Part shown: positions 9,280 through 17,971 of the stretch, piece by piece
Numbering within the stretch: the first letter of the stretch is position 1
Layout of the letters: each line of letters opens with the position of its first letter
From: Planctomycetota bacterium
Lineage (GTDB): Bacteria; Planctomycetota; Planctomycetia; Pirellulales; PNKZ01
Length of the DNA: 32,694 nucleotides
Assembly (NCBI GenBank): GCA_017303535.1
Contig: JAFLCO010000026.1
Span: forward strand, 1-32,694
Direction: 5' to 3'
Translations under genes and position numbers: made by a program
Notes under the pieces: generated by a model
What the model saw: the letters and a program-made list of their open reading frames with translations, nothing else
The model's database searches: none
What the model was told of the DNA's origin: nothing

Positions 9280-10995
9280 ATGGCATTCAAACGCATCGGT
9301 CAAATCCTCGTCGAGCGCAAGTTCATCACTCGCGATCAGCTGGAAACGCTGCTCGAAGAGCAGAAGAAGCGTCCGGGCGAACTGCTGGGCCGCATCGCCG
9401 AGGGCATGAACCTCATCAACGACGAGCAGCTTTGCGAAGCGCTTGCCGAGCAGATGGGGATGCAGGCCGTTTCGCTCGGCAATATTACGATTCCGCCTGA
9501 CGTCTTGGCCTACGTCACCGAGCCGATGGCGCAGCTTTATCGCATCGTGCCGCTCAGCTTTCGCGACGGCGTGCTGACGGTCGCGATGTGCGATCCGCAG
9601 AAGCTGCAAATCCTCGACGAACTTCGCAATTTCCTCGGTTATGAAGTTCGCGGCGTCGTGGCGAGCGAACGCGACGTGATCGCCGCGCTCAATCGCTACT
9701 ACAGCACCGCCGAGAGCGTCGAAGACATCATCGGCGACCTGGAAAACGATTCGGAATTGCAAGAAGCCCTCAAAGGGGGCGAGCGTGCCGGCGCGTACGA
9801 CCTTACGAAGTCGGAAGAACTCGCCGACAGTGCGCCGGTGCGGAAGCTGCTGAACATGATCATGTTGCTGGCGATCAAAGATCGGGCCAGCGACATGCAC
9901 TTTGAACCGTTTGAAGACGAGTTCAAGGTGCGGATCAAGGCCGACGGCGTGCTCTTTGAAATGGTGCCGCCGCCAAAGCACTTGGCCTTCGCGATCACGA
10001 CGCGCATCAAAGTGATGGCGAACCTCGACATCGCCGAGCGCCGCCTGCCTCAGGACGGTCGTATCGAACTCACGATCGGCGGTCACCCCGTCGACTTACG
10101 CGTTTCGGTGCTGCCGACGATGTTCGGCGAAAGCGTCGTCATGCGGGTACTTGATCGCTCGGTCGTGAAGCTGGATCTGGAAGCGGTCGGCATGACGCCC
10201 GCCACGCTCGCCCACTTTCGCGAAGTGATCGACAAGCCCAACGGTATCGTCCTGGTGACGGGTCCGACCGGTTCCGGCAAGACAACAACGCTGTACTCGG
10301 CGCTTAGCGAACTGAACGACGTCGCCGACAAGCTCATCACCACCGAAGACCCGATCGAATACGACATCGACGGCATCGTGCAAGTGCCGATCGACGCCTC
10401 GATCGGCAACACCTTTGCAAACTGCCTTCGTGCGATCCTGCGGCAAGACCCGGACGTCATCCTCGTCGGTGAGATTCGCGATCCGGAAACGGCCGAAATC
10501 GCCGTGCAAGCTTCGCTTACCGGGCACATGGTCTTCAGTACGCTGCACACCAACGACGCGCCGAGTTCCGTCACGCGGTTGCGTGATATGGGCGTACCGC
10601 CGTTCTTGATTACCGCGACCGTGGAAGGAATTCTCGCGCAGCGTTTGGTGCGTCGGTGTTGCCAAAATTGCAAGCAAGAAGTGAAGCCGAGCATGGACTT
10701 GCTCGCCGAGTTGCAGCTCACGCCGGACGACGTCCAGGGGAAAAAGTTTTATCGCGGCGTCGGTTGCGATACCTGCAACGGCACCGGCTATAAGGGCCGT
10801 GTCGGCTTGTTCGAATTGATGGTCTTCAACGACGACTTGCGCGAAATGGTCATGCACAACGCGTCGACGGAGGAGTTGCGCGATAAAGCCCGCAGCTACG
10901 GCATGGTGACGCTGCGCGATGCGGGGCTGGAGTTCGCGTTTCAAGGCTTAACGACGATCGACGAAGTGGTGCGCGAAACGGTTTTGGAAGCATAA
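9280..10995 (+). CDS. gspE: GspE/PilB-family assembly ATPase (second copy), MshEN-like N-terminus
   Basis: A 571-aa assembly ATPase. Walker A GPTGSGKTTT is at 328-337, Walker B is in DVILVGEIRDPETAEIA, and zinc-site cysteines are at 460/461, 464, 496 and 499. Residues 5-28 and 35-58 form two tandem MshEN-like blocks, each with a [RL]-x-G start, an I-x-x-x-Q-L core and a closing Gln. This resembles the c-di-GMP-binding domain of MshE. Deviations are a 6-residue spacer instead of 5 and Lys14 where a Gly is normal. The start at 9280 was chosen because the conserved N-terminus begins there; the longer frame from 9166 overlaps pilT. It lies 83 nt before the GspF-like gene. c-di-GMP control is an inference. 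Confidence 0.93.
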   Translation: MAFKRIGQILVERKFITRDQLETLLEEQKKRPGELLGRIAEGMNLINDEQLCEALAEQMGMQAVSLGNITIPPDVLAYVTEPMAQLYRIVPLSFRDGVLTVAMCDPQKLQILDELRNFLGYEVRGVVASERDVIAALNRYYSTAESVEDIIGDLENDSELQEALKGGERAGAYDLTKSEELADSAPVRKLLNMIMLLAIKDRASDMHFEPFEDEFKVRIKADGVLFEMVPPPKHLAFAITTRIKVMANLDIAERRLPQDGRIELTIGGHPVDLRVSVLPTMFGESVVMRVLDRSVVKLDLEAVGMTPATLAHFREVIDKPNGIVLVTGPTGSGKTTTLYSALSELNDVADKLITTEDPIEYDIDGIVQVPIDASIGNTFANCLRAILRQDPDVILVGEIRDPETAEIAVQASLTGHMVFSTLHTNDAPSSVTRLRDMGVPPFLITATVEGILAQRLVRRCCQNCKQEVKPSMDLLAELQLTPDDVQGKKFYRGVGCDTCNGTGYKGRVGLFELMVFNDDLREMVMHNASTEELRDKARSYGMVTLRDAGLEFAFQGLTTIDEVVRETVLEA

Positions 10996-11078
10996 CGATA
11001 TTCAGAATTCGTCGGCCGCGGCAAAGTGCTCGCCGTCGGCCGGCCGGTCGGAAAGATTTCAGGTAGAAGGACACGACG

Positions 11079-12410
11079 ATGCCTACGTTTCAGTTCGAGG
11101 CGATGGATCCGGCCGGCAAAGAGATCAAGGACGTGATCGAGGCCGCAAACGAGGAAGAAGCCCAGGCCACGATACGCGGCATGGGCTACTACGTTACAAA
11201 GATCTCCGCCAAAAAGGCGCGTCGCGGCGGCGAGAAGAAAGCGGCCGCCGGCGGCGGCAAGGGAAAGGCGTTCGTCATCGGCGGCGTGAAGTCGAAAGAG
11301 CTGACGATGTTCACTCGTCAACTTTCGATTCTTCAAGACGCCGGTCTACCGATCTTGCGCAGTCTCAAGATTCTCGAGCAGCAATCCAAGCCGGGGCGTC
11401 TTAAGAACACCCTGATGGACATCTGCGAAGACATCGAATCGGGCTCGACGCTTTCCGAGTCGATGTCGAAGTGCCCGAAGGTATTCGACCGGCTCTACGT
11501 CAACATGATCAAGGCCGGCGAGGCCGGCGGTGCGCTGGAAGTGATTTTGCGACGCTTGGCCGAGTTCCAAGAAAAGTCGCAATCATTGAAACGCAAAGTC
11601 AAAGGCGCGATGGTCTATCCGATCGTCGTCGTCATGGTCGCGGTCGGCATCTTGACGTTCATCATGATCAAGATCGTTCCCGCGTTCGAAAAGATTTTTA
11701 AAGACTTCGACGCCGAACTGCCGGCCATGACGCAGATGTTGATCAACATCTCCAACTGGACGTCGAGCTACTGGTTCCTTATCCCCGTCATCCCGATTTC
11801 GATCATGCTGATGGTGAAGCTGATCTGCAAGTTCAAGGCGGGGCGCATGGGGTGGGATCTCTTCATGCTGAAGTTGCCTGTGTTCGGGCAGATCGTCGAG
11901 AAGAACATCGTGGCCCGCACCACGCGAACTTTGGGAACGCTGGTCGCCTCCGGCGTGCCGATCTTGGAAGCGTTGAACATTACTCGGGAAACGAGCGGCA
12001 ACGCCGTTTTCGAGCAGCTTTACGGCCGCATCTACGACTCGATTCGCGAAGGCGAATCGATCGCCAAGCCGATGCGCGAGTATTCCCGCACAAAGTTCAA
12101 CCTCATCGCTCTGTTCTTTTGGACGTTCTTCATTCCAGGCGTCGGCGCTTTGATTTACCTCACGCGAGCGACGCAACGGATCATCGACGACCTGGTCGTC
12201 AACATGATCGACGTCGGTGAAGAAACCGGCGAACTCGACAAGATGCTTTACAAGGTGGCCGACAACTACGACGAAGAAGTCGACGTTTTGACGGAAAGCT
12301 TGGTGAGCTTGTTGGAACCGCTGTTGATCGTCGTGCTCGGCGTGATCGTCGGCTTTATCGTAATCGCACTTTTCTTGCCGCTGGTCGCACTGATTCAGAA
12401 GTTGAGCTAA
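11079..12410 (+). CDS. gspF: GspF/PilC-family inner-membrane platform protein with an extra hydrophobic insert
   Basis: A 443-aa polytopic protein that forms the membrane platform on which the ATPases act. Two T2SSF repeats are present, each starting with FTRQLSILQDAG / RTTRTLGTLVASG-type helices and including NMIKAGEAGGALE and NMIDVGEETGELD. Membrane segments lie at about 178-201, 231-251 and 412-438. Residues about 337-368 form an extra hydrophobic stretch (ALFFWTFFIPGVGALIYL) inserted just before the second NMIxxGE motif, where most relatives have only a few residues. This explains the length above the usual ~400. A GAAGGA site at 11066-11071 supports the ATG. A 100-nt gap separates it from the first pseudopilin gene. 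Confidence 0.94.
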   Translation: MPTFQFEAMDPAGKEIKDVIEAANEEEAQATIRGMGYYVTKISAKKARRGGEKKAAAGGGKGKAFVIGGVKSKELTMFTRQLSILQDAGLPILRSLKILEQQSKPGRLKNTLMDICEDIESGSTLSESMSKCPKVFDRLYVNMIKAGEAGGALEVILRRLAEFQEKSQSLKRKVKGAMVYPIVVVMVAVGILTFIMIKIVPAFEKIFKDFDAELPAMTQMLINISNWTSSYWFLIPVIPISIMLMVKLICKFKAGRMGWDLFMLKLPVFGQIVEKNIVARTTRTLGTLVASGVPILEALNITRETSGNAVFEQLYGRIYDSIREGESIAKPMREYSRTKFNLIALFFWTFFIPGVGALIYLTRATQRIIDDLVVNMIDVGEETGELDKMLYKVADNYDEEVDVLTESLVSLLEPLLIVVLGVIVGFIVIALFLPLVALIQKLS

Positions 12411-12412
12411 CT

Positions 12413-12424
12413 CGTTCGCGAACG
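12413..12424. repeat. 12-nt perfect palindrome after gspF
   Basis: CGTTCGCGAACG is a perfect palindrome starting 3 nt after the gspF stop, in the 100-nt gap before the first pseudopilin gene. It could be a small regulator site or chance in GC-rich DNA. There is no T-tract after it. Confidence 0.25.
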
Positions 12425-12510
12425 CCACGAAAACTTGCCGCCGATCGCAGGCCGCGGCCGTCGTGGGATACGGCGGCCCATGAGATCGACGCTAATAGGA
12501 GAATCGGGTC

Positions 12511-13659
12511 ATGTCGGTTAGGAATCAGGCCGGGAATCTTCCGGCGGACGTTAAACGGCGTCTCGCTCGAGTCGGCTTCACTCTCGTGGAAATGCTGGTC
12601 GTCATCACGATCATCGGCATGCTTATGGCCCTAGTGAGCGTGGCCGTGTGGAAGGCGCTGGAAAGAGCCAACCAAACGAAGATCATCGTGGAAATCGGCC
12701 AGTTGCAGTCGGCGATTCAAGCTTATAAGGAGAAGGCGCAGCAATACCCGCCTTGCCTAGCGCAGATTAATATCGCCGACCGCAAAGTAAGGTTCATGCG
12801 GCATGTGCAAATTGCGTTTCCGAACTCCAACTATGCCACCAGTTCCGGAACCTTTGATACGATTCGAAACAATCTCATGGCCGGCAACGGCGTGACGTCG
12901 CAGCCGTACAACTACAAAAACGCTGCGGGCGATATTCGCCAGCTCGACTTGAACACGCTCGACCAAGCCGAGGCCATCGTGTTTTGGCTCGGCGGATTCC
13001 CAACCCCGTACAATTCGGCCAGTCAGAACTCCATCGCCAATCGTCGCATCTTCGGCTTCCACCGCGATGCGGATGCGCCTTTCCGTCGCGATGCGCTCGT
13101 GGCGGAAGGTCTTGATCCGCTTCGGTATCGCACCGACCCGATGTACCAGTTTGACGAAACACGACTCGTCGATAACGACGACGACGGCTGGTTCGAATAC
13201 ATCCCGATGGCGCAGCGGGGCGGCGCGGTTGTGGCGCCGTTCGTTTATTTCGATTCCGATTCCTATACCACGGCTTCAACCGGGCAAGGCAGCGCGCTGG
13301 ACATCAGCATTTACGGATATCCCCGTAACGGCGATGCCGGAGCCGTCGACTTGGCGGGGCAATTTGGATTAGCCGTACCGTTTGCGGCATTCCTCGATCC
13401 GCAAAACTCCAGCCCGATGCGCTGGACGAATCCCGAAGGCTTTCAGATTATCTGCGGCGGCCTCGACGGCATGTACGCCGCTCCGCCTGAGACTGATCTT
13501 GCGCAAGCAATGCGGGTCGTGATTTTCCCGGGCGGCCAAGTTTACAGCCGCGCAACGGTGTACTCCGAACAGGAAGCCCTCTCGACGGAAGAGCAGGACA
13601 ACCTCACGAACCTTTCGAACAATACGATCGAAGGTGCCCGACAGGAACTCGGCAAATGA
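12511..13659 (+). CDS. Large GspG-type pseudopilin
   Basis: A 382-aa protein with a class III prepilin N-terminus. The 22-residue basic leader ends in Gly22, followed by FTLVEMLVVITIIG with Glu at mature position 5, then one membrane helix. The next helix (QLQSAIQAYKEKAQQYPP) matches the alpha1 segment of GspG major pseudopilins, which ends in YP. After that comes a large region unlike known GspG, so the protein is more than twice the normal ~140 aa. An acidic loop D-N-D-D-D-G near residue 221 could bind calcium. It should be processed by a prepilin peptidase, which is not in this window. The start follows AGGAGA (12497-12502) by 8 nt. Its stop overlaps the next start as ATGA. Confidence 0.88.
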   Translation: MSVRNQAGNLPADVKRRLARVGFTLVEMLVVITIIGMLMALVSVAVWKALERANQTKIIVEIGQLQSAIQAYKEKAQQYPPCLAQINIADRKVRFMRHVQIAFPNSNYATSSGTFDTIRNNLMAGNGVTSQPYNYKNAAGDIRQLDLNTLDQAEAIVFWLGGFPTPYNSASQNSIANRRIFGFHRDADAPFRRDALVAEGLDPLRYRTDPMYQFDETRLVDNDDDGWFEYIPMAQRGGAVVAPFVYFDSDSYTTASTGQGSALDISIYGYPRNGDAGAVDLAGQFGLAVPFAAFLDPQNSSPMRWTNPEGFQIICGGLDGMYAAPPETDLAQAMRVVIFPGGQVYSRATVYSEQEALSTEEQDNLTNLSNNTIEGARQELGK

Positions 13660-14918
13660 TTCGCACCGATTTCACTATGCCGCCGAGGATGCTTCGTCGA
13701 GGCTTCACGCTTGTCGAGTTGATGATCGTGATCGTCATCATCGCGATCTTGTCGGCGCTCTTCCTTGGGGCGCTCGATCAAGCGGAGCAGACGGCAAAGG
13801 CCTCGCGCACGACGACGCTCGTGCAAAAGCTGCACAACATGCTGATGGCGCGATGGGATGCCTACCGCACCGTGCGGCTGCCGATCAACGTCGATGCCCG
13901 CGGCCCCGGGAATCAAGCGAATGCGGGCAATGAAGGGCAATCGCGATTTCGGCAAGACGTCGCGCGGACGCGGATGCTGGCGATACGCGAACTCATTCGC
14001 ATGGAAATGCCGGATCGCTACGACGATCTGATGTTCGAACCGGCTCTGCTCCGCTCGCCGATGGGAAACACGCCGATTCGTCCATTTCTTTGGAGCGCTT
14101 ATCAGCGACGAATTCTGGCCGCCAAGGCGGTCAATGCGAGCCTCAGCAAGATGTTGCTGAAGGACTTCGTCGCGCAAATCGCGATCAAAAATCAAGACGC
14201 CGAGTGCTTGTACTTGGTGATGACGGTCGGCGTTGAAGACACGAGTACTTCCGTGGAGCATTTTTCCGCGTCGGACGTCGGCGACACCGATCAGGACGGT
14301 ATGCCGGAGTTTATCGACGCTTGGGGAAGCCCGGTTCGCTTTCTGCGCTGGGCGCCCGGCTTCGTTTCACCGGCTCAGCCTATTTACAACTACAAAGAAA
14401 CTGATCCGAAGGCTTCGATTTTTCACAACTCCCAGCCGCGTGATCCGCGCAAGCCGGATGAATTTCAGAGTCGCTGGAAGATTCAGATCGATCGCGTGAC
14501 CGACACGAACACGAGCCCGGCCAAGGTCGTGGAGAAGCTTGTCATCATCGATCAGGACGATCCATTCAATCCGATGCGCGTCGGCCCGACCCCGGACAAC
14601 ATTCCAAACAGCGGCTGGACTAAGTCGTCGCGTTGGCGTCCCGGTGATCCGGGTCCCGAGCACGGCTATATCCTGATGCCGCTGATCTATTCGATGGGCC
14701 GCGACACCGAATCGGGCATTGAGCACGCCTTCAAGGAATTCGGCTGGCAGATTGCAAGTAGCCCGACCCAATCGACGCCGCCCGCGACAATTTATGAAAG
14801 CGACCCCTACAACCTGTATCGCAATCCTGAGACAAGCGTGAATCAGTTTCGCGGGGCCGAGCGCGGCGACGGTCGCAATTTCGACAATATCCACAATCAG
14901 CAGATCAGCACTCGGTGA
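13656..14918 (+). CDS. Large pseudopilin, GspG/PilE-like N-terminus
   Basis: A 420-aa protein starting in an ATGA overlap with the previous gene, so the two are translationally coupled. A 16-residue leader ends LRRG, then FTLVELMIVIVIIAIL with Glu at mature position 5 and one membrane helix. The globular part is long and not recognisable by family. It contains the acidic loop D-T-D-Q-D-G at 210-215 followed by MPEFIDAWGSPVRFLRWAPG. That DxWG-P pattern resembles the C-terminal D-P-W-G-x-P motif of GspG pseudopilins, but here it sits mid-protein. The protein ends in a polar, Asn-rich tail. The role as a filament subunit is inferred from N-terminus and context. Confidence 0.85.
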   Translation: MIRTDFTMPPRMLRRGFTLVELMIVIVIIAILSALFLGALDQAEQTAKASRTTTLVQKLHNMLMARWDAYRTVRLPINVDARGPGNQANAGNEGQSRFRQDVARTRMLAIRELIRMEMPDRYDDLMFEPALLRSPMGNTPIRPFLWSAYQRRILAAKAVNASLSKMLLKDFVAQIAIKNQDAECLYLVMTVGVEDTSTSVEHFSASDVGDTDQDGMPEFIDAWGSPVRFLRWAPGFVSPAQPIYNYKETDPKASIFHNSQPRDPRKPDEFQSRWKIQIDRVTDTNTSPAKVVEKLVIIDQDDPFNPMRVGPTPDNIPNSGWTKSSRWRPGDPGPEHGYILMPLIYSMGRDTESGIEHAFKEFGWQIASSPTQSTPPATIYESDPYNLYRNPETSVNQFRGAERGDGRNFDNIHNQQISTR

Positions 14919-14962
14919 TCGTCGTGAAGCGTGGTAGCACCCTGCCGCAACGAGAGTTTGCC

Positions 14963-16441
14963 ATGTCACAGCACTTTGCAATCCCTAGCCGCACTAAGCC
15001 GATGCTCGCGGTTGCGCGAGCCGTTGCCGATCGCTCGGGCTTCACGTTATTGGAGTTGATGATCGTCATCCTGATCATGATCAGCGTGACGGCGACGACG
15101 ATTCCGGTTGTCGCTCCCGCCATGCGAGGTCGGCAAGTCCGCGAGGGCGCGCGGATGGTCAGCACGTTCTTCAATGCGGCGCGAAATCGTGCGATTGAAT
15201 CGGGCCGTCCGGCGGGCGTGTGGCTCGAACGGTTGCCAGGCATGCGGGAGGCCTGCGTTACATTGCACTTCGCCGAAATCCCGCCTGCGTACGCCGGCGA
15301 CTTTCTTGACTCCAGCATCGAGTCGTTCGTCGTCAACGGGAATCCGGCCGATACGGCGGGCATGACGGGGCAATTCTTTAACTGGCCGCGCATCGACTCC
15401 GTTTGCCGCGACTATTGGAATATCATCGTGCCGCGCAGCCGGACGACGATGAACGTCGATGCTTGGTCGAGCCCCGATCCGGCCGACCAATCCATCGTTC
15501 GCGAAGGCGACCTCATTCAGATCGAGGGGGACGATCGCCAGATTCCGCTCAAAGTCGTGAAGATGCAGATCACCGGCGCGCAAAGCGCAAGCCCGAAGAA
15601 CTTATGGTGGTACATCTATCGCGGCCGCAACTGTGCGACGAACGCCGGCCCTGACGGCGGCTATTTGGGCGGCAACGTCAACAGGCACTGGGACGGTTCG
15701 TACATCATCAACTGGTTCGATCGGGCTCATCACGTTCATAGCGACACGATTCGCGTGACGACCTGGATGCCGATGAATCCGAACGTCACCGGCCTGAAAT
15801 ACAAAATCTTCCGCCAACCGATCAAGCTTCAAGCCGGGTCGATCAAACTGCCGGAGTCGGTGGTCATCGACTTGAACTTCTCGTCGATGAGTGACGGCAC
15901 GGTGAATACCTCCACTTACTCGGCGACCAGCACGCTCAGTACCGCGCCGGCCGGATGGCCGTTCCATCCGCGGCGCGATCCGGGCGATACGTCGAACAAT
16001 CGCTCGGCGTACTGGGGTGATGCAATTTACCCGCAAGACGAAACGCCGATCATCATCGTGTTTTCGCCCGGCGGCCATTGCGAGCGCATTTATTGCCGCA
16101 ATAAGGACGGTTCGGGCGTCAACGCCCAGTGGCCATGGCAGGGCTTCGAGCCATACGGAATGATTCACTTGCTCATCGGCAAGCTCGATCGCATGATTCC
16201 GCACGAGCAGTACTACATGTCGCAAACGGCGGCCGAGAATCTTGAGATTCAAAAGAAGAAGAACTGGCTCGACCTCGACAACCTTTGGGTCAACATTGAA
16301 ACGCAATCAGGGTTCATCGGAACGTCGCTCATCGACAACGTCGACCCGAACGCCAGCTTCGCGGCACAAGCCGTGAATCCGCAAAACGTACATCTTACGC
16401 GCGTCAAAGCTCGGCTTGCGCGCGTTTACGGAGGTCGCTGA
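14963..16441 (+). CDS. Large GspH-type pseudopilin
   Basis: A 492-aa protein with a 26-residue leader ending DRSG, then FTLLELMIVILIMISV with Glu at mature position 5. The following segment (about 50-80) with VREGARMVSTFFNAARNRAI and then ESGRPAGVWLER is the classic GspH/FimT pattern of an amphipathic helix with paired Arg and Ala-Ile. The remaining ~400 residues are unrecognised, with many aromatic and Asn residues. Start choice is uncertain. The GTG at 14915 overlaps the upstream stop as GTGA, mirroring the previous junction, while the ATG at 14963 has a GAGAG-like site before it and gives a normal leader, so I chose the ATG. It is followed after 1 nt by the GspI-like gene. Confidence 0.83.
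   Translation: MSQHFAIPSRTKPMLAVARAVADRSGFTLLELMIVILIMISVTATTIPVVAPAMRGRQVREGARMVSTFFNAARNRAIESGRPAGVWLERLPGMREACVTLHFAEIPPAYAGDFLDSSIESFVVNGNPADTAGMTGQFFNWPRIDSVCRDYWNIIVPRSRTTMNVDAWSSPDPADQSIVREGDLIQIEGDDRQIPLKVVKMQITGAQSASPKNLWWYIYRGRNCATNAGPDGGYLGGNVNRHWDGSYIINWFDRAHHVHSDTIRVTTWMPMNPNVTGLKYKIFRQPIKLQAGSIKLPESVVIDLNFSSMSDGTVNTSTYSATSTLSTAPAGWPFHPRRDPGDTSNNRSAYWGDAIYPQDETPIIIVFSPGGHCERIYCRNKDGSGVNAQWPWQGFEPYGMIHLLIGKLDRMIPHEQYYMSQTAAENLEIQKKKNWLDLDNLWVNIETQSGFIGTSLIDNVDPNASFAAQAVNPQNVHLTRVKARLARVYGGR
16430..16434 (+). promoter_or_regulatory. Ribosome binding site deciding the GspI-like start
   Basis: GGAGG lies inside the end of the upstream gene and ends 8 nt before the ATG at 16443. The alternative upstream start at 16416 has no such site, so 16443 is preferred. 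Confidence 0.7.
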
Positions 16442-16442
16442 T

Positions 16443-17906
16443 ATGACATCTTCCGCTGGACACGGCCGTCGTCGAGCCGTAACGCTGCTCGAAGTGCTCG
16501 TGTCGATGGGCGTCATGTCCGTCGGCTTGTTGGGCGTCGCCGCCCTCATTCCTCTCGGGCGAATGGAACTAGCCCAGGCAAATATCATGGACAACGCCTC
16601 GACCATCGGTCGCTGGGCGTTTCGTGATTTGATGGTTCATGGATATTTACAGCCCGAGATGTGGGTCGACGGCGTCACCGGCCTTCAGGTGACCCGAGCT
16701 TCGTTCAATTCCACGCCGGCGACCGACCCTTATTCGCTTCAACCCAACGGGCAGAAATCTCGATTCGTCACGATGCAAAACGGCGCCACGGTGCCGCCGT
16801 TCGCACCGATCGTCATCGACCCGTTGATGTTGGCGCCACGATTCGTCGAGCATACGCGCACGTCGGGAACCGCCGAGACGAACCACCGAATCAAGTGCAG
16901 CCTATTCCCCTACAGTCTGACTCTTCCCGGAGCCGCACCCGGCATGCCAGAAACACGCGGCGACGTGCCTCGATTGGCGAGAGTTTCCGTCCGCACCTAT
17001 CCGATCGACACGTATTTGTCGTTGGCGGACGCCCCGCAGTTCATCATGCGCAACGACGTCGCTTCGCGATTCTTTAAGTCGAACGACGATCTCGTCGTGC
17101 AGGTGCCGAAGAACAAGTCGCGCCGACCTGTGCAAGTGTTTACGCAGACCACGACGACAAATTCAAACGTCAACGTCGTCATCAACGACGGCCGTGCGGA
17201 GGCCGCCGGAAACGAGCTTCGCACTGACGGGATCGCCTTCCGCAAGTTCCGCGGCGAAATGAGTTGGTTTATCGTGGCCGAGCCGAGCGTTGCGGAAAGC
17301 TACAACCAAATTCCCGAAAACGCGCCCGCCGCCGCTGGGCCCGTGGGCTCAATCACCACGACGAAGCACTACCGCGTATGGACCGTCGTTTGCCATCAAC
17401 GCGATCTACGCGACGTTTCTTCGTTGACGTTGGCCGATCAAAAGGGAATCGGCGAACGAATGGTTTACGTCGATTTCCTCGATCGCAATACGGCCCGCAT
17501 TCGCTGCGGCGGACTGACCAACGAAGGAGCGGCCGGTAACGCATTGAGTTTGAAGGCCGGACAGTTCATCGCCGTCATGGGCCGCTACGACGACCCCATC
17601 CTGCGCGCTCAGCGATGCGTCATGGAATGGTACCGCATCACCGGCGTCGCGGACGCGCCGACCAACATGGGCAACAACATGTGGTATCGCGAAGTGACGC
17701 TTGTCGGCCGTGAGTTCTCGGGCCTCGGCTTCACGTTTCAAGATGAAGACGCCACGACCTTTCCGGACTTGAACATGACGCTTAACGGCCAGAGCGCGGC
17801 CGTGCAGCCGATGACCGGATTCGGCATTTTGATATCGGGCGCCGTCGGCGTCTATGAGAAGTCGATGTACGTCGATCGTCCGTCGCTGTGGTCCATCCGC
17901 TACTAG
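16443..17906 (+). CDS. Large GspI/PilV-type pseudopilin
   Basis: A 487-aa protein with a short 12-residue leader (MTSSAGHGRRRA), then VTLLEVLVSMGVMSVGLLGVAAL. Glu is at mature position 5, and the pattern is that of GspI/PilV minor pseudopilins. The residue before the cleavage site is Ala instead of the usual Gly. This is tolerated by some prepilin peptidases but is unusual here, where four of the other five genes have Gly. The body is much longer than the usual ~120-180 aa and is unrecognised, with regions rich in Thr, Asn and Arg. It begins 1 nt after the upstream stop and ends 65 nt before the giant gene. Confidence 0.83.
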   Translation: MTSSAGHGRRRAVTLLEVLVSMGVMSVGLLGVAALIPLGRMELAQANIMDNASTIGRWAFRDLMVHGYLQPEMWVDGVTGLQVTRASFNSTPATDPYSLQPNGQKSRFVTMQNGATVPPFAPIVIDPLMLAPRFVEHTRTSGTAETNHRIKCSLFPYSLTLPGAAPGMPETRGDVPRLARVSVRTYPIDTYLSLADAPQFIMRNDVASRFFKSNDDLVVQVPKNKSRRPVQVFTQTTTTNSNVNVVINDGRAEAAGNELRTDGIAFRKFRGEMSWFIVAEPSVAESYNQIPENAPAAAGPVGSITTTKHYRVWTVVCHQRDLRDVSSLTLADQKGIGERMVYVDFLDRNTARIRCGGLTNEGAAGNALSLKAGQFIAVMGRYDDPILRAQRCVMEWYRITGVADAPTNMGNNMWYREVTLVGREFSGLGFTFQDEDATTFPDLNMTLNGQSAAVQPMTGFGILISGAVGVYEKSMYVDRPSLWSIRY

Positions 17907-17971
17907 TCCGTTCGCCGCACTCGGGCGCCGCCCGCACAGTCGTCCGCACGTCCGCTCGCAAGGAATCGAAC

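Noticed and set aside
9232..10086. Open frame of 284 codons on the - strand opposite the second GspE
   Set aside because: Shadow of a well-supported ATPase gene; no domain or ribosome site.
11583..12428. Open frame of 281 codons on the - strand opposite gspF
   Set aside because: Asp/His/Gln-rich composition mirrors the gspF codons. No recognisable motif, and gspF is certain.
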